Source of the DNA: Agrobacterium leguminum | GTDB taxonomy: Bacteria; Pseudomonadota; Alphaproteobacteria; Rhizobiales; Rhizobiaceae | Assembly (NCBI RefSeq): GCF_015704895.1 | Contig: NZ_JADQWB010000004.1 | Location: 186,001 to 250,000 of the forward strand | DNA length: 64,000 nucleotides | Direction of reading: 5' to 3' | In this document: in pieces, positions 25,155-33,362 of the stretch | Layout: each line of letters starts with the position of its first letter | Numbering within the stretch: the stretch's first letter is position 1 | Program-made: the position numbers and the translations under genes | The notes under the pieces: generated by a model | What the model saw: the letters and a program-made list of their open reading frames with translations, nothing else | What the model was told of the DNA's origin: nothing | Database searches by the model: none

Positions 25155-25590
25155 AGCTTCACCTTATCAGGCACAATCGCGGTCGCAATGACTGGTTTTT
25201 GGCGCAGAGTATGAGCAAACTAATAGTCAGCCGTGAACGGCAGGGCACCTTACCCCTTCCTCAACCTTCCAAATCCGAACTGCACTGCGCATAAACAAGC
25301 TAATGCGATTTTGATCGGAACGCAGCGTTGGGGAATCAGAGCTTTTGGCTTTGTAGTGCCGACCAAGCGGCCTTGTGTTGTATCGCTGTCGCGTCCGAAC
25401 CGTAGAGTAAGCGGGCCTACTTTCACTGTTGCAAACGCGCTCCGGGAGAGCTCCACGCCAGCGGACAATGGGGTTGTATTTTTTCTAAATTTGACAATCC
25501 TTGATTGTAATGATATACCATAACGCGCCGGCGCTGCTGCTGGTGTGAGGGGCCGTTCGGCCCCTCTTCTTGTTTTGGAGAGCTACAGCC
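25155..25590 (+). promoter_or_regulatory. long gap ending in a strong promoter and a leader terminator
   Basis: The first 330 bp holds no gene that I can support. TTGACA at 25491-25496 and TATACC at 25514-25519, 17 bp apart, form a near-consensus promoter for the gene starting at 25591. Confidence 0.65.
25547..25576 (+). terminator. intrinsic terminator-like hairpin in the 5' leader
   Basis: GAGGGGCC-GTTC-GGCCCCTC is a perfect 8-bp stem followed by TTCTTGTTTT. It lies between the promoter at 25491-25519 and the start codon at 25591, so it may attenuate this transcript instead of only ending one from upstream. Confidence 0.7.
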
Positions 25591-26196
25591 ATGAACGTTT
25601 CACCCACTACACCTACAACCACCGCCTTACCCGCCACCCCTGCCGTCACCCTGCCCTGCCCCGTCATCATCCTTGGCCGTGACGACAACGGCAGGCCCCA
25701 CGCCTCATTCTTTCCCGCCACCGACACCCGTGCAGCTGAGAAAGCCGCCGAACTGATGGGCATGGTAGCGCTCAAGGTGGAAGGCGACGAACTCAGGGCG
25801 TTTCTCGGCCGGTTGCCGCAGGGCAAGCTGTTCGATAGCGGCAAGGCCTTCGTGCCTTTTGTGAAGCAGGACCTCTATCAGGCCATCGCCGCCCACCTAT
25901 CCGATGAGGAGCGCGAACGTCTGGAGCAACCGCGTGTGGTGCCGGAGAAGCCCGCCGCCGAAATCGAGTACCCTGTTCCGCCCAAAAATATGCCCGAAAG
26001 CTGGGACCAGCTGACCGTGGGTAGCCTCGTGTTGGCGACTGAAGGCCCTTTGGAGGGGTGGTATGAAGCCACCGTCGTCAAGATCGATGGTGATACGGGG
26101 CTTCGCCTCAAGTGGCGCGATTATCTCGACATGCTGCCTTTCACTCGCCGCGTCGATCAGGTGGCCCTCATTCACCCTGCCTATGTCGAGAAGTGA
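25591..26196 (+). CDS. unknown 201-aa protein with a Tudor/SH3-like C-terminus
   Basis: I do not recognise the whole protein. It begins with a Thr/Pro-rich tail (TTPTTTALPATPAV). A middle helical part follows, and residues about 145-195 (LTVGSLVLATEGPLEGW, then YEATVVKIDGDTGLRLKW) look like an Agenet/Tudor-type SH3 barrel, a fold that binds peptides or nucleic acids. I chose ATG 25591 with a GGAG site; it directly follows a promoter-hairpin leader. The next gene, a DUF3768 protein, starts 5 bp after its stop. Confidence 0.78.
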   Translation: MNVSPTTPTTTALPATPAVTLPCPVIILGRDDNGRPHASFFPATDTRAAEKAAELMGMVALKVEGDELRAFLGRLPQGKLFDSGKAFVPFVKQDLYQAIAAHLSDEERERLEQPRVVPEKPAAEIEYPVPPKNMPESWDQLTVGSLVLATEGPLEGWYEATVVKIDGDTGLRLKWRDYLDMLPFTRRVDQVALIHPAYVEK

Positions 26197-26201
26197 TCGC
26201 C

Positions 26202-26567
26202 ATGGTCTGCGCTTTGAAACAGAAGATCGGCGAGGGTGCGGCCAATCGGGCCGCAGCCATCCGCGATAAAAACGACGCTTTTCGAAAAAGCTTCTCCGGC
26301 GGGCGGGTACTGCTGACACCGGGAGTCACCACCCTCAGCGCCGATCAGCAGAAAGCGGTCATACTGGCGGTGCAGGCGTTCGATGATTTCTCACGGGATA
26401 ACGACCCTTATGGCGAACATGATTTCGGCGCGGTCACGCTTGAAGACGCCGTGTTCTTTTGGAAGATCGACTACTACGACCTCGACCTGCAATTCGGATC
26501 ATCCGATCCGGCAGATGACGACGTGACCTGCCGGGTACTCACCGTCATGCGGGCAGATGAGTATTGA
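26202..26567 (+). CDS. DUF3768 protein
   Basis: This 121-aa protein belongs to DUF3768, a family common on plasmids and islands of Rhizobiales and sphingomonads. Recognisable family segments are FRKSFSGGRVLLTPGV, AFDDFSRDNDPYGEHDFG, FFWKIDYYDLDLQFGS and RVLTVMRADEY. Function is unknown. I chose ATG 26202, five bases after the previous stop, so it is in the same operon as the Tudor-like gene. A longer start would overlap that gene in another frame. Confidence 0.9.
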   Translation: MVCALKQKIGEGAANRAAAIRDKNDAFRKSFSGGRVLLTPGVTTLSADQQKAVILAVQAFDDFSRDNDPYGEHDFGAVTLEDAVFFWKIDYYDLDLQFGSSDPADDDVTCRVLTVMRADEY

Positions 26568-26591
26568 AATGACGGCTTCACCTTTAGGAGG

Positions 26592-26858
26592 TCACCCAGC
26601 CTTCGGCTTTCGCCCCGACCTCAATGGCATGGGCGAAGCCAACTTGTCATCAACGACCGCAAAGAGCTCCGATACGTGGACGTTAAGGGTGAGCGATATT
26701 GCTTCAAGCGTCGAAACAGTCACGTTTTCCATACCGCGTTCGACCCGCCCAACATACGACCTGTCGATACCGGCTTCTAAAGCCAGCCGTTCTTGCGAGA
26801 GGCCTTTGTCAACGCGCAGGCGGCGTAAGTTCCAGCCGATTGTTTTGCGAACATCCAT
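26592..26858 (-). CDS. XRE-family helix-turn-helix regulator
   Basis: This 88-aa Cro/CI-type DNA-binding protein is typical in IGWNLRRLRVDKGLSQERLA and then GIDRSYVGRVERGMENVTV, where the second helix pair is the HTH. Its size and the VSTLEAISLTLNV end match restriction-modification controller-like and phage repressor-like proteins. It converges on the DUF3768 gene and is divergent from a membrane protein gene at 26962, which may be its target. Confidence 0.9.
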   Translation of the reverse strand: MDVRKTIGWNLRRLRVDKGLSQERLALEAGIDRSYVGRVERGMENVTVSTLEAISLTLNVHVSELFAVVDDKLASPMPLRSGRKPKAG

Positions 26859-26961
26859 ACGCGCAGAAAGCCATATTCACGGCTTGACAATCGACGGACC
26901 AACAGTCCCATATTAATCTTACACGAGCATTGACTCGATCACTTCACTTAAGGGGGTATTT

Positions 26962-27306
26962 ATGAAAATCGCAGTCGGAATTATCGGGCTCTTCCTCGGC
27001 TTATTGGTGCTGCTGCAATCCTGCGCAGTCACGGCGGGAAGCGGCCTATTGAACGATCAGGCCACAGGCAGCGCAGGCGCGGTCGGCATGCTCACAGGCG
27101 TGCTGCTGGTGATTGGTGGCGCGTTTTCCTTCGGCCTGCCGCTGGTGGGTGCCGTTATTTTCCTCGTATCCGCCCTGATGGCCTTCATCGCGTCATCGCA
27201 AGGCACATTCGGGGATATGTCGGTATGGGGCGTGATTGCTCTCGTGCTCGCCGTCATGGGCTTCTTCACGTGGCGCTCGGCCAAGCGGAGGAAGGCAGCA
27301 GCATGA
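26962..27306 (+). CDS. small membrane protein
   Basis: This 114-aa protein has about four hydrophobic segments: residues 1-20, 40-60, 62-80 and 88-105. The start MKIAVGIIGLFLGLLVLLQSC looks like a signal anchor, and LLQSC could be read as a lipobox, but later membrane helices make a true lipoprotein unlikely. It ends in a basic tail (WRSAKRRKAAA), as expected for a cytoplasmic end. The stop overlaps the next start by four bases, so it is coupled to a secreted protein gene. Unknown function. Confidence 0.75.
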   Translation: MKIAVGIIGLFLGLLVLLQSCAVTAGSGLLNDQATGSAGAVGMLTGVLLVIGGAFSFGLPLVGAVIFLVSALMAFIASSQGTFGDMSVWGVIALVLAVMGFFTWRSAKRRKAAA

Positions 27307-28346
27307 TCCGCATTAAAAGACTTACGACGCTGACCACTGTCGGGCTGCTCGGCGCTGGATTGTTGAACCCTGCCGTAGCTGCGAAGGAAACTTTCTACTT
27401 TCAGGGCACTCCGTGGGAGTTGCTGCTCACCCAGTCTGATGAGAATGCAGATGCAAAACCGGCGTGTGTATTGCGGACCACGGCTTGGCCTAGCCGGTCG
27501 TTGTCGATTGAAACGCGCCTGATTGGCGTTGATAAGATCGCTCGCGGCCTCCGCATTCGAAAAACCGGCTGGAACCTGCCGGTTGGCAAAACCACGCAGG
27601 TGAAGGTCGGCGTAAATTTTCTCAGCCCGGCACCATATGAACTCGGTGTGATTTCCCCCGAGGAGCTATATGTTAGCTACTCTGAGGATGAAGACGGCGC
27701 CATCGGCATTGCTCTGGCAACAAGCTTCGCGTTCTCCCCCAAACTGCCCTCAGCAATGGCATTAACTTTCGAAGGCAACGAACAGCCTTGGATTATTCCA
27801 GCCATCAACAAGCGGGACTATTATGCGCTGAACGAGGGTCTGAATGACTGCGACGTCGCATTGAAGCAGCTGGGGCCCAAACTGTTCTCATCGGAAGACG
27901 AAGCGACGTCGCCGTTCGCGGCACCACCCAAAACCGATCCTTCGGTGCCTTCCGCACCCTCAGCTTGGGAGTTCAGCAGGCGCGAGGAGGATTGGGGCGA
28001 AACCTGCTACGCGGAGAAGAAGAACGGCAATATCACAATCGGCTTCATGAAGGCGCGTGGGCATGAGCTTGAAGGTTTTGTCGAGAATGGTGGCTTTGAC
28101 GGCAGCGTCAAAACCTCATGGAAGGTGGATAATGAACCGCCTGTCGCTTCCGAAGGCGACCTTAACGACTATTTCGGTTGGCACAGTTTTTCCGGTTTCA
28201 AAACGGCGTTTGTGGACCAGATGATATCGGGTCAAAAGACGCTTACGGTTACCGATGACAAGGGCACAGTCATCACCACCGATCTAGACGGAGCGTTAGG
28301 AGCGTTTTGGCAGCTGAATGCCTGCTTGGAAGATACGGATAGGTAA
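27303..28346 (+). CDS. unknown secreted protein
   Basis: This 347-aa protein starts with a Sec signal peptide (about residues 1-27, ending NPAVAAKET). The rest is rich in beta-prone segments and has no membrane helix. A Pro/Ser/Ala-rich linker at about 215-235 (PPKTDPSVPSAPSAWEF) joins two domains. I do not recognise it. It is coupled to the membrane protein gene by ATGA overlap, so a periplasmic partner of that protein is a fair guess. The three Cys residues suggest at most one disulphide. Confidence 0.72.
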   Translation: MIRIKRLTTLTTVGLLGAGLLNPAVAAKETFYFQGTPWELLLTQSDENADAKPACVLRTTAWPSRSLSIETRLIGVDKIARGLRIRKTGWNLPVGKTTQVKVGVNFLSPAPYELGVISPEELYVSYSEDEDGAIGIALATSFAFSPKLPSAMALTFEGNEQPWIIPAINKRDYYALNEGLNDCDVALKQLGPKLFSSEDEATSPFAAPPKTDPSVPSAPSAWEFSRREEDWGETCYAEKKNGNITIGFMKARGHELEGFVENGGFDGSVKTSWKVDNEPPVASEGDLNDYFGWHSFSGFKTAFVDQMISGQKTLTVTDDKGTVITTDLDGALGAFWQLNACLEDTDR

Positions 28347-28749
28347 GATCGTCAGGCATTTCCACGCCACGGAGCATCTCCACCTGAGGAAGATGTAACG
28401 AATCCAGCCGCTCCAAAGCCGTGCTGTCGTCTGCCACTTGAGCAAGTGCGGTAAAATCTCAACAGATCTTGAATGTGGCCGGCAGCGGTCTGTCCGCTGG
28501 TGGACGCATTTATCGGATAGCTGTCTTTCAGTAACCAGACCTTAAAAGACAGCTTCTGCCGAAACCCGACCTCTCCGGAAAGCGAAGCTCCATGAACCTT
28601 GGAAAACGTTCTTCGCCAAATCGATCCCAATCATAATGTTGTATATCATGCCGCCATCCTTTCACCCGTTGGATTAAGTCCGGCCATCCTCTGACAGAAC
28701 GTGCCGGGTGGTAGAGCACCAACCACGCCATCTATTTAACGAGACCACG
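28347..28749. other. 403-bp gap with transposase debris
   Basis: Apart from the IS110-type fragment at 28541-28634, I see no gene here. Open frames on the minus strand are short, and only one frame-shifted piece resembles a known protein. Confidence 0.5.
28541..28634 (-). pseudogene. truncated IS110-family transposase 5' end
   Basis: From ATG 28634 the reading MIGIDLAKNVF matches the DEDD-domain start of IS110 transposases. After one frameshift the next frame continues KVHGASLSGEVGFRQKL, as the family should. The gene then stops making sense. It is a dead remnant of about 95 bp. Confidence 0.65.
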
Positions 28750-29136
28750 TCAATGGAGGGTTGACGCTGATCCAGGCGAGCCAAAAAGAGCGCCCGCTAT
28801 CTTGCGGAGATGCTCCCTATCACCGCTGAAAGTGTAGCCTTCCGAGTTCACGTCGAGGAAAGATGCGAAAACGAACGGCGTCGCCATTGATTCAAGAAGC
28901 ATGGCTAAGTGGAACATCATTTCTACGTCAACTTTGATGTCAATAATCGCCCCGTCGACATCGCCGGCTTCCAGCAGATTCAAGACTTGCTCGACAGAGG
29001 AAACAGGGCCTGCAACGATGGCTCCGGCGGCAGTAAGCTGCGCATGACATGCTGCCGTCACTGGTGCACGCCGCTCTACCACTATCAGTTTTTTGCCTCT
29101 GAAGGCATGTAACACAGGAATATCCTTCTTACTCAT
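28750..29136 (-). CDS. receiver-like (CheY-fold) protein
   Basis: This 128-aa single-domain protein looks like a response regulator receiver: KLIVVERRAPVTAACHAQLTAAG, then GDVDGAIIDIKVD, where the Asp of AIIDI takes the phospho-acceptor place, and TPFVFASFL. The acidic pocket is altered: ERR stands in place of the usual DD pair, so phosphorylation may be lost. Similar short receivers are frequent in rhizobia next to small unknown proteins. It has a plausible GAGCG ribosome site and stands alone. Confidence 0.72.
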   Translation of the reverse strand: MSKKDIPVLHAFRGKKLIVVERRAPVTAACHAQLTAAGAIVAGPVSSVEQVLNLLEAGDVDGAIIDIKVDVEMMFHLAMLLESMATPFVFASFLDVNSEGYTFSGDREHLRKIAGALFGSPGSASTLH

Positions 29137-29269
29137 TTTGCGCTCGCCCGCGCTATGCCGGAGATAGATTTTGTCTGGAGAAAACTAAGCAGCGTGCAAA
29201 TAGCGTCGTATTACCGCTTACGCACAAACTGACTAGCGCACTCACCGACCAACGGGTGAAACGTTTTGA

Positions 29270-29551
29270 TCACTGGTCGGACTCGCCGCATTGCGATTCG
29301 GTATCTTTTTGCAGCGCCTCCTCTATTTCCTCCGCGGACACCTGCAAAAATTGGCGCTTGACTAATTGGGCGGAGATAGCGGGTATCTCAAGGTGTGTAG
29401 CGACGGGTTGATACGAAGGAAAACTGAGACCTTCAATAAGCTGCTCATCGACAACCAGACGGTATGTTCCAGCTTCCAAAGGAACTACCAGTCCATCCAG
29501 TACGAACGGGTTCGCGAAGGTGATTTCTTTGTATGTCTTTCTTTCTTTCAT
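29270..29551 (-). CDS. unknown 93-aa protein
   Basis: I chose ATG 29551 (MKERKTYKEITFANPF) because a GAGGG site precedes it. The sequence has three short beta strands followed by helices and ends with an acidic helix (SAEEIEEALQKDTESQ). FVLDGLVVPLEAGTYRLVVDEQ resembles conserved hypothetical proteins of rhizobia whose function is unknown. It may work with the receiver-like gene next to it on the same strand. Confidence 0.68.
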   Translation of the reverse strand: MKERKTYKEITFANPFVLDGLVVPLEAGTYRLVVDEQLIEGLSFPSYQPVATHLEIPAISAQLVKRQFLQVSAEEIEEALQKDTESQCGESDQ

Positions 29552-29698
29552 ACCCTCACTCTTTCCTGACACGTAATTCACACGGAGCCGCAACGTTTAT
29601 CCTCAACTGTCATTCTCAACTAAGTGGATTTCGGACCCCGAGAAGGATTGGCGACGGGGTTCCTTACAATACCGTCTTCGTTCCTCCAGGACTGTTCA

Positions 29699-30034
29699 TC
29701 AACCCTCAATCGATCGATCACGCGCCTTCCTGAAAAAGTTGAGGACGTATATCGTGTTGCGCGGAACACTTCTGACGGCCTCAACAACAGGCCGTGATTG
29801 ATAGGATTGTTTGAGTGAGTCCGCATTTCCAAGACGGCGTTTCAATTGTGCCGCGAGAGCATCTGCAGATGTTTCTCCCGCAAGAAACAGTCTCATTACA
29901 AGAAACGCGGCCGTATTGAATTGTCGCTGGTCATTGCCCAGCAACGTGGCGTTATAGCCTGCTCGCTTCAAAACTGACTGGATCATCTCCATCTCCTCTG
30001 GGGAGATGGCTACAAGGCTGGGGTGGGAAGACAT
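29699..30034 (-). CDS. small helical protein, paralog A
   Basis: This 111-aa protein begins MSSHPSLVAISPEEMEMIQS with VLKRAGYNATLL next. It is one of three related proteins in the island (the others start at 30340 and 33590) that share an MSS start, an aliphatic helix ending in AGY or AGF, a helix containing (R/L)F(L/M)xG, and a GGAGGAC ribosome site. The C-terminal part is basic (AKRRLG, FFRKARDRS). Unknown function. Confidence 0.72.
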   Translation of the reverse strand: MSSHPSLVAISPEEMEMIQSVLKRAGYNATLLGNDQRQFNTAAFLVMRLFLAGETSADALAAQLKRRLGNADSLKQSYQSRPVVEAVRSVPRNTIYVLNFFRKARDRSIEG

Positions 30035-30339
30035 ATTGTCCTCCTCTCGTTGGGGCCAGGGTAACCGACCCTCAACCAGTAGTGCCCGTGACATCGCTAC
30101 CGACACTTTACAGTGCGCCTGAATAGCTCCAGACGCAAGCGAATACGGTTTTGGAAGAACATCAAGCGAAGTTCGCCAGCCATTCGCTGGTCATCATTGA
30201 GCGGCGGCTGCATTCTGGTGCATTGGAATTCCCTTGCTAATGAAACTCAAAACGCGCAGGCTGATTTCTTCGGTAGCTTTTTTAAAGGGCGTTACCGCTT
30301 CAAGGTGAAATCCCTTGGCCCCAACGAAAGGAGGACACG
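30035..30339. promoter_or_regulatory. 305-bp divergent promoter region between paralogs A and B
   Basis: The divergent starts of paralogs A and B lie at the two ends, each with a GGAGGAC ribosome site. No gene or clear -35/-10 pair is seen inside. A short reading frame here has no start context and is not supported. Confidence 0.4.
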
Positions 30340-30627
30340 ATGTCTTCCGCACAAGAATACGGCCCGATTTCGTCTCACGATCTGAATATGTTGCGGTCTC
30401 TATTGTCAGATGCAGGCTTTGAAAGCGATACGCGCTTGGATGACGACCGGACATTCAACAAGGCCACTCGCAAGATAATTGATCTTTTTCAGGGTGGAAT
30501 GACCGACCCCTCCAAACTCAAAGGAGAAATGCTGTTCCTGTTCGGGGTGCAGAAGCGAGAACGAATGCCAGCTCGCAAACCACTCGCGAGATACGCAATC
30601 CAAGGCCTTCCGGAGTTCGGCAGATAA
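30340..30627 (+). CDS. small helical protein, paralog B
   Basis: This 95-aa paralog of the 29699-30034 protein reads MSSAQEYGPISSHDLNMLRS, then LLSDAGFESDT, then FNKATRKIIDLFQGG. The ribosome site AAAGGAGGAC matches that of the other two copies. It is divergent from paralog A and about 13 bp upstream of a small membrane protein gene. Unknown function. Confidence 0.72.
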   Translation: MSSAQEYGPISSHDLNMLRSLLSDAGFESDTRLDDDRTFNKATRKIIDLFQGGMTDPSKLKGEMLFLFGVQKRERMPARKPLARYAIQGLPEFGR

Positions 30628-30640
30628 CGGGGAAACACCT

Positions 30641-30961
30641 GTGCGCGCATATGTTCTTGGAAGCATGATGCTTTGGTCCGCTTTCTTTCTGATCTGGTAT
30701 CTGTTGACGCTTTATACCGCCAGCAACGACCTTGAAGAAATACGACCCGGTCCGGCAGGAGCAACAGTTATGTCTGCGTCCCAATGTGGTGTCGAACTGG
30801 CGGCTCTTCTCGCGATGGGCGACAAGCTCCTGAAAGCCGGCGGACCAGAAGTGCCTGCGGATTTGCGTGCAAATATTGAACATTGCATCTCCTTAGATGC
30901 CGCAAGTCGAGATACGCTTATGAAGACACAGCTCATAAGATTTTTCCCCGCCGCAAGATAG
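30641..30961 (+). CDS. small membrane-anchored protein
   Basis: This 106-aa protein has one N-terminal membrane helix (YVLGSMMLWSAFFLIWYLLT) and a cytoplasmic or periplasmic helical tail with two Cys. The frame starts at GTG 30641; ATG 30665 or 30668 are alternatives with a shorter helix. It follows paralog B by 13 bp, so the two probably form an operon. Unrecognised. Confidence 0.6.
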   Translation: MRAYVLGSMMLWSAFFLIWYLLTLYTASNDLEEIRPGPAGATVMSASQCGVELAALLAMGDKLLKAGGPEVPADLRANIEHCISLDAASRDTLMKTQLIRFFPAAR

Positions 30962-31139
30962 CCCGCGGACTCCCCCCTGATTTCATCAACCCCATCACAC
31001 ATTACTGGTCATGGGTGCGGACATTTGTTCTCTGATGCGACGGTGGCCATAGCTTTTTTCGATCTGGCGCGCGGCCTGTGGCCGCGCAGCCTTGGGAATT
31101 GTGGGAGATTGATGATGATCGTTATCACGGGAGCCGCAC

Positions 31140-31770
31140 CGAGGTACAACGCCTTGATCGCTTAACTGCCGGAAGTCCCGGTGAAGCCGGAACAGTCCGC
31201 ACAACCTGCACCGCCATAAAGTGTGACCGGATTGTTTCAGCCAAGGGGGGCCGCTTTGTAGTCGATCGACGAGATCAGGATTGGCGATAAACGGACGTCC
31301 GAAGGCGATCAGTTTCGCCGTTCCCTCGGCTAGATGCGACGTCGCCGGATCGAGATCATAGCCATTATTGGTGATATATGCACTGCTGAAGCGGCGGCGG
31401 AGCGATCCGTAGTCGAAGGGTGCAACGTGGCGCGTGCCACACGTTGGGCCTTCGACCACATGAACGTACGCGATGCCGAGAGCATCAAGTTGATCGATGA
31501 TATACTCGTATTGCGCCTGGGAATCGCTACAGGAAATGCCATTTGCTGGCGAAAGCGGCGAAATCAGGCACAGTGCGCTTGGCGCCGATTTCCTGCACCA
31601 CCGTGGCCGTGACCTCGAGCATCAAATGCGCGTGGTTTTCCACCTTGCCGCCATAGGCGTCCGTTCGGACATTGGTGGCGTGAACCTCCACCATATAGTT
31701 TCTGAAAGCAGACGCTGGCGAGCGAGTTGCCGCGCGCAAAGCCCAACCTATCAAAATGCTTGTACGGAAC
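31140..31770 (-). pseudogene. decayed Old Yellow Enzyme (NemA-type) gene
   Basis: Pieces of an FMN ene-reductase of the OYE family are readable on the minus strand in changing frames: MVEVHATNVRTDAYGG and LMLEVTATVVQEIGA, then after a shift YEYIIDQLDALGIAYVHVVEGP, VAPFDYGSLRRRFS, NNGYDLDPATSHLAEG and LIAFGRPFIANPDL, and at the end VTLYGGAG in a third frame. The N-terminal half is missing, and part of the segment before NVRTDAYGG is deleted. It can no longer give a working enzyme. Confidence 0.82.
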
Positions 31771-31806
31771 AGCAGCGGCGCGGCTCACGCACGGCCCCGT
31801 CTTCCA

Positions 31807-32082
31807 TTAGATTCGATCATATGTGAACGATGTCAGCAGCGTGGTTACAAAGTTACTTGCATTATCCTTGACAAGCGTTTCCGTCCATTCATTCGTCCCG
31901 CGTAGCCGCAGGTCGGAATAGATGCTGTCGACGGCGCCCTCTTCGATCCGCTTGACGTTCGCCAGAAAGGCTTCCTCTCCGCCCGCATGATACATGTCGC
32001 GGATGACCATCCGCAGGATTTCCTGGATTGCGATCTGCCATGCCGTGTTGAGTGCCTGAAGGTCGCCGGTACTGTCTGCCAT
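31807..32082 (-). CDS. unknown 91-aa protein
   Basis: This mostly helical, acidic protein has an AAAGGGAT ribosome site before ATG 32082. Segments such as AWQIAIQEILRMVIRDMYHAGG and FVTTLLTSFTYDRI suggest a compact helical fold. It lies just upstream, on the same strand, of the decayed OYE gene. I do not recognise the family. Confidence 0.62.
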   Translation of the reverse strand: MADSTGDLQALNTAWQIAIQEILRMVIRDMYHAGGEEAFLANVKRIEEGAVDSIYSDLRLRGTNEWTETLVKDNASNFVTTLLTSFTYDRI

Positions 32083-32281
32083 GGGTATCCCTTTCGGTGT
32101 GACGAATCTTTAGCGGCGGTTTGCACCACGCTGTCGGTTGCGGATTACAACGGTTTGAAAGAAACTGCTGAAAGAGCCTGATTGGTGACCGGACGTGACC
32201 AAGCCATTTACTATAGCCGCCTTGCCTTGCAATTGGCGTAGCGCCGATTGCGCTCGGCCTTGCGGGCGGCCTCGTCGTGTT

Positions 32282-32467
32282 TTATCCGTCCGCGCCTAAT
32301 GCGCCGCTCTTCCCTCGCACGGGGACCCTCGTCTGCTCCGCCTGCCATTCTATTCTGGCAGGGCCAGTGGCGGCCTTTATCGCGTGATAGGCGTTCCAAA
32401 AAGCGGACTTTGCTTCCAAGACCGCGATGCGGCGATCGGCAAGGTCATTGTTTCTGGTTTTTTGCAA
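32282..32467 (-). CDS. doubtful small protein
   Basis: This 61-aa reading contains RRIAVLEAKSAFWNAYHAIKAATGPARIEW, which looks like a natural helical protein, but the end (PVRGKSGALGADG) is abnormal. An overlapping frame at 32211-32399 continues with an Arg/Lys-rich helix, so a frameshifted gene is possible. No good ribosome site is seen. Confidence 0.3.
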   Translation of the reverse strand: MQKTRNNDLADRRIAVLEAKSAFWNAYHAIKAATGPARIEWQAEQTRVPVRGKSGALGADG

Positions 32468-32496
32468 TCTTTGCCTTGGAGAGAGTGCTGGGCAGA

Positions 32497-32724
32497 TCAG
32501 ACCGTCTTGGCCCGCCGTTTCTCGAGAAGAAAGGCGGTCGCCGCCTCTCGGTCCTTCAATTCTTTCGCAAGACGCGCTTCACGAAGCCGCCGCGTCTTTT
32601 CCTCGCGGGCCAGAACGAGAGAATCGAGTTCATCGACGGCGCTGTTGCGGGCGAAGAATTGCGATTGGGTATTGGCAAAGGCAATCTCCGCCTTCTGACG
32701 GGATTTGCTGTGTGTCTGTGACAT
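32497..32724 (-). CDS. small charged helical protein
   Basis: This 75-aa protein starts at ATG 32724 (MSQTHSKSRQKAEIAFANTQ). It is a single long charged helix region with LREARLAKELKDREAATAF. Similar small proteins occur next to cold-shock genes in rhizobia; I cannot name a function. It lies about 135 bp downstream of the cspA-like gene on the same strand and could be cotranscribed. Confidence 0.62.
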   Translation of the reverse strand: MSQTHSKSRQKAEIAFANTQSQFFARNSAVDELDSLVLAREEKTRRLREARLAKELKDREAATAFLLEKRRAKTV

Positions 32725-32858
32725 GGGTTTTTCCGGATTGAACGCCGCGAGGTGCCGCGGCAACAAAAAAGGCCAGGCAATTTGCCTGACCTGCTGGTAT
32801 CATGGCTCTCGACAGTGCCAGTACATCCGTGGTCAACGGAGAGCGGATACCGGGATGA

Positions 32859-33068
32859 TCAGGCAGCCTGCAGGTTGCAAGCCGACATCTTGCCCGACTT
32901 GTTGTCGCGCTCGAGGTCGTAGCCGATCTTCTGGCCTTCAACGAGTTCGCGCATTCCGGCGCGCTCGACGGCCGAGATATGGACGAACGCATCGGTGCCG
33001 CCATTGTCAGGCTGGATGAAGCCGAAGCCCTTGGTGGAATTGAACCATTTAACTGTGCCAGTGGTCAT
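32859..33068 (-). CDS. cspA: CspA-family cold shock protein
   Basis: This 69-aa nucleic-acid chaperone has the OB-fold motifs KWFNSTKGFGFIQP (RNP1) and DAFVHISA (RNP2). It binds single-stranded RNA and DNA, as other CspA proteins do. I chose ATG 33068 (MTTGTVKWFN) because the family begins here, with AAGGG before it. The roughly 290-bp stretch upstream carries no gene and is long enough for the structured 5' leader typical of csp genes. Finding it inside an island suggests it was carried in as cargo. Confidence 0.95.
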   Translation of the reverse strand: MTTGTVKWFNSTKGFGFIQPDNGGTDAFVHISAVERAGMRELVEGQKIGYDLERDNKSGKMSACNLQAA

Positions 33069-33362
33069 GATGAACCCTTTCATGGCAATAAGAGAACCAC
33101 AACGCCCGCGGCGTTGCAGATGCGATAGCGATTTTTGAGAGAAAAGGCTCGTTCAGGGCACGGTGCCAGACGCGCGATAACCAAAGCTAAGCAAGCAAAT
33201 ATCGATGTTCAACATATAGGTCGTCAATATCCGATTGTCAACTTTTAGTTTTTGCGCTCCAGCACTCTCAGCATTTAGTTGTAATTTCGGGGTGCCGTTT
33301 CACACTCTAGACTCCGGAAACAGGGCTGGGAACGTAACCCCACGCCAGGTTCAGCCATGGAA

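Noticed and set aside
30113..30385. 90-codon open frame between paralogs A and B
   Set aside because: Basic, low-complexity reading without a ribosome site, lying over two divergent promoters.
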